This document shows, piece after piece, positions 62,748-64,000 of a stretch of DNA of 64,000 bases (position 1 is the stretch's first letter; each line of letters starts with the position of its first letter). The DNA is taken from positions 18,839,501 to 18,903,500 of the forward strand of contig NC_090787.1 in assembly GCF_040054535.1 (NCBI RefSeq). Reading direction: 5' to 3'. A program made the translations under genes and the position numbers. The notes under the pieces are model-generated. The model had not been told where the DNA came from, searched no databases, and saw only the letters and a program-made list of their open reading frames with translations. Source of the DNA: Antennarius striatus (lineage: Eukaryota > Chordata > Actinopteri > Lophiiformes > Antennariidae).

Positions 62748-64000
62748 GTAGGGTTTTATAAATCCGTCATACCCTTATGGAATTATCAAACATTCATTCA
62801 GTAAATTATCAATCAAGTTCAATCAAGTTTTATTTATATAGCGCTTAATCATGGCAGCAGACATTTCAAAGCGCTTTAACAGACAGAGAAACCCAACTGA
62901 GCAAGCATAAGCGACAGTGGCGGGGAAAAACTCCCTCGATGAGGAAGAAACTCTGGGCAGGACCCAGACTCTTTTGGGCGGCAATCCGCCTCGACCGGTT
63001 GGGTGGAAAAGAAATCAAAGGAAGATAAGAACAGCATCAGAGAGAGAGAGACAGAGAGAGAGTGACAGATGGTGATAATGATGGAAGCATATGCAGAATA
63101 TGTTGACTGCATATTTAGTTGCATCTGTACTTAAGACTGATTCATAACTCAGGAAAGAAATACTTCTGGGTGAAATATTTAATCGATGAAAACTCAGTTC
63201 CACTTTACATGTGTCAACATTGACATTGCTGGATGTTCAGATGCATTTGTCTTATTTTCTTTCGCAACCAGAAAAGACACACAAACATTTTGAAGTTTAA
63301 ATTAGTCACCTAGTAAGAATATTGCTGTTCCATATCTGGTTCAGAGTTACGATGAGGAAGAGGGAAAAAATAAACTTCAGAAACTTTTACATTGGAGGAC
63401 AAGCTGAAGCATGAAAGCAAGCATGGTGTACAGTTTGATTTATGTAATGAAGCCATGAACAAAACTTTGTTTTTTTATCCCTTAAGACAATCACAGTATT
63501 GTGTGCCTCATGAATGAGACGGTGTTTATCCATCAGGCTCTAAATTACTCATCCTTGAGCCCAAGTTTCCACCAACCTTCAACAAAGTCTGTTTTATCCA
63601 AGTCTTTGGTACTACATTCCCCATTATCCAACACATTGAAATCTTTCGGTTAGTTCCTCTACATCGACTGTTTATGAAGGCAGATTGAGTGTGAAGTCTC
63701 CCACCCCAAGTTTATAGCATCACTCCCAAAAAGACACAGAAATTACTTCATAGCTCCAGGTTCATTGGCTCTAGAGCCTCACAAAAAAGACATTTCTCTG
63801 TCTGAGGCAGTGACCGACATCCCTGATGTATCTAGTGTTATGACTCCATTCTTTCTCTGTATGAAAACCTACATGTTGTTCACTTTCCATAAATATAATC
63901 AGAAGTCACATAATTAAAAAACGGCAGATCAGATCTTTTCTCCTCATCAGGGACGATGAATTACTTCCTATTTTTTATATATACTGATTTGATCCCCGAA
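62748..64000 (+). other. Intron of the host gene, incomplete
   Basis: Starts at donor GTAGGG and runs off the window. Holds repeat family A (62812-63080); otherwise nothing recognised. Confidence 0.5.
62812..63080. repeat. Interspersed repeat family A
   Basis: TTTTATTTATATAGCGCTTA, AACAGACAGAGAAACCC, GAGCAAGCATAAGCGACAG, GGGAAAAACTCCCTC, GGCAGGACCCAGACTC, then a GAGAGACAGAG patch. Same orientation as the copy at 19043. Confidence 0.82.

Overview
This window looks like one piece of a ray-finned fish (teleost) chromosome. The evidence is long GT/CA, GA, GATA and AAT microsatellites, tRNA-derived SINEs, L2-group, RTE/Rex3-like and Tx1-like LINEs, Penelope-like GIY-YIG elements, Ty3/Gypsy LTR elements, hAT elements with 8-bp target duplications, and introns with consensus splice sites. 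Operons, CRISPR arrays and other bacterial features are absent. The species cannot be named from sequence alone.

One host protein-coding gene is supported, on the + strand. A large coding exon (36023-37725, start codon at 36083) ends in splice phase 2. It joins in frame to a 172-bp exon (61200-61371) and then to a 220-bp exon (62528-62747), and the gene runs off the right edge. I do not recognise the protein family. A possible upstream non-coding exon ends at 4842. The intron from 37726 to 61199 (about 23.5 kb) is almost entirely transposable elements.

Layout. 1-1.3 kb: a PNMA/Gypsy-type gag remnant and an 823-bp LTR. 2.9-4.0 kb: three SINE copies. 6.5-8.0 kb: 5' part of an RTE-type LINE. 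10.5-12.4 kb: LTR plus gag/protease remnant of a Gypsy element, with a matching reverse transcriptase remnant at 19.6-19.9 kb. 13.9-14.9 kb: Penelope-like element interrupted by a solo LTR. 15.2-18.7 kb: nearly complete L2-group LINE with an 808-codon open frame. 20.2-25.2 kb: Rex3-like LINE, a TAGTTAGTT minisatellite carrying a Penelope-like insertion, and a Tx1-like LINE carrying a hAT insertion. 25.2-27.0 kb: RTE and L2-like fragments. 28.1-30.0 kb: solo LTR carrying a 1352-bp hAT element. 38.97-40.2 kb: small LTR element with a tandem LTR arrangement. 40.6-45.2 kb: structurally complete Gypsy provirus (matching 154-bp LTRs, tRNA-Leu-type primer site, polypurine tract, 5-bp target duplication) with a broken reading frame. 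46.4-50.2 kb: two RTE copies, one with a 13-bp target duplication. 50.4-57.5 kb: a four-layer nest (old repeat, SINE, Gypsy, L2). 58.2-59.8 kb: non-LTR and L2 fragments.

Nearly all the element reading frames are frameshifted or truncated, so this is mainly a fossil record of insertions, many of which can be ordered by nesting and target duplications. I found no convincing evidence of a new multi-gene system. The points most worth following up are the unrecognised host gene, the nested insertions, a Gypsy LTR that contains a piece of its own gag leader, and SINE tails that match the L2 3' ends present in the same window.
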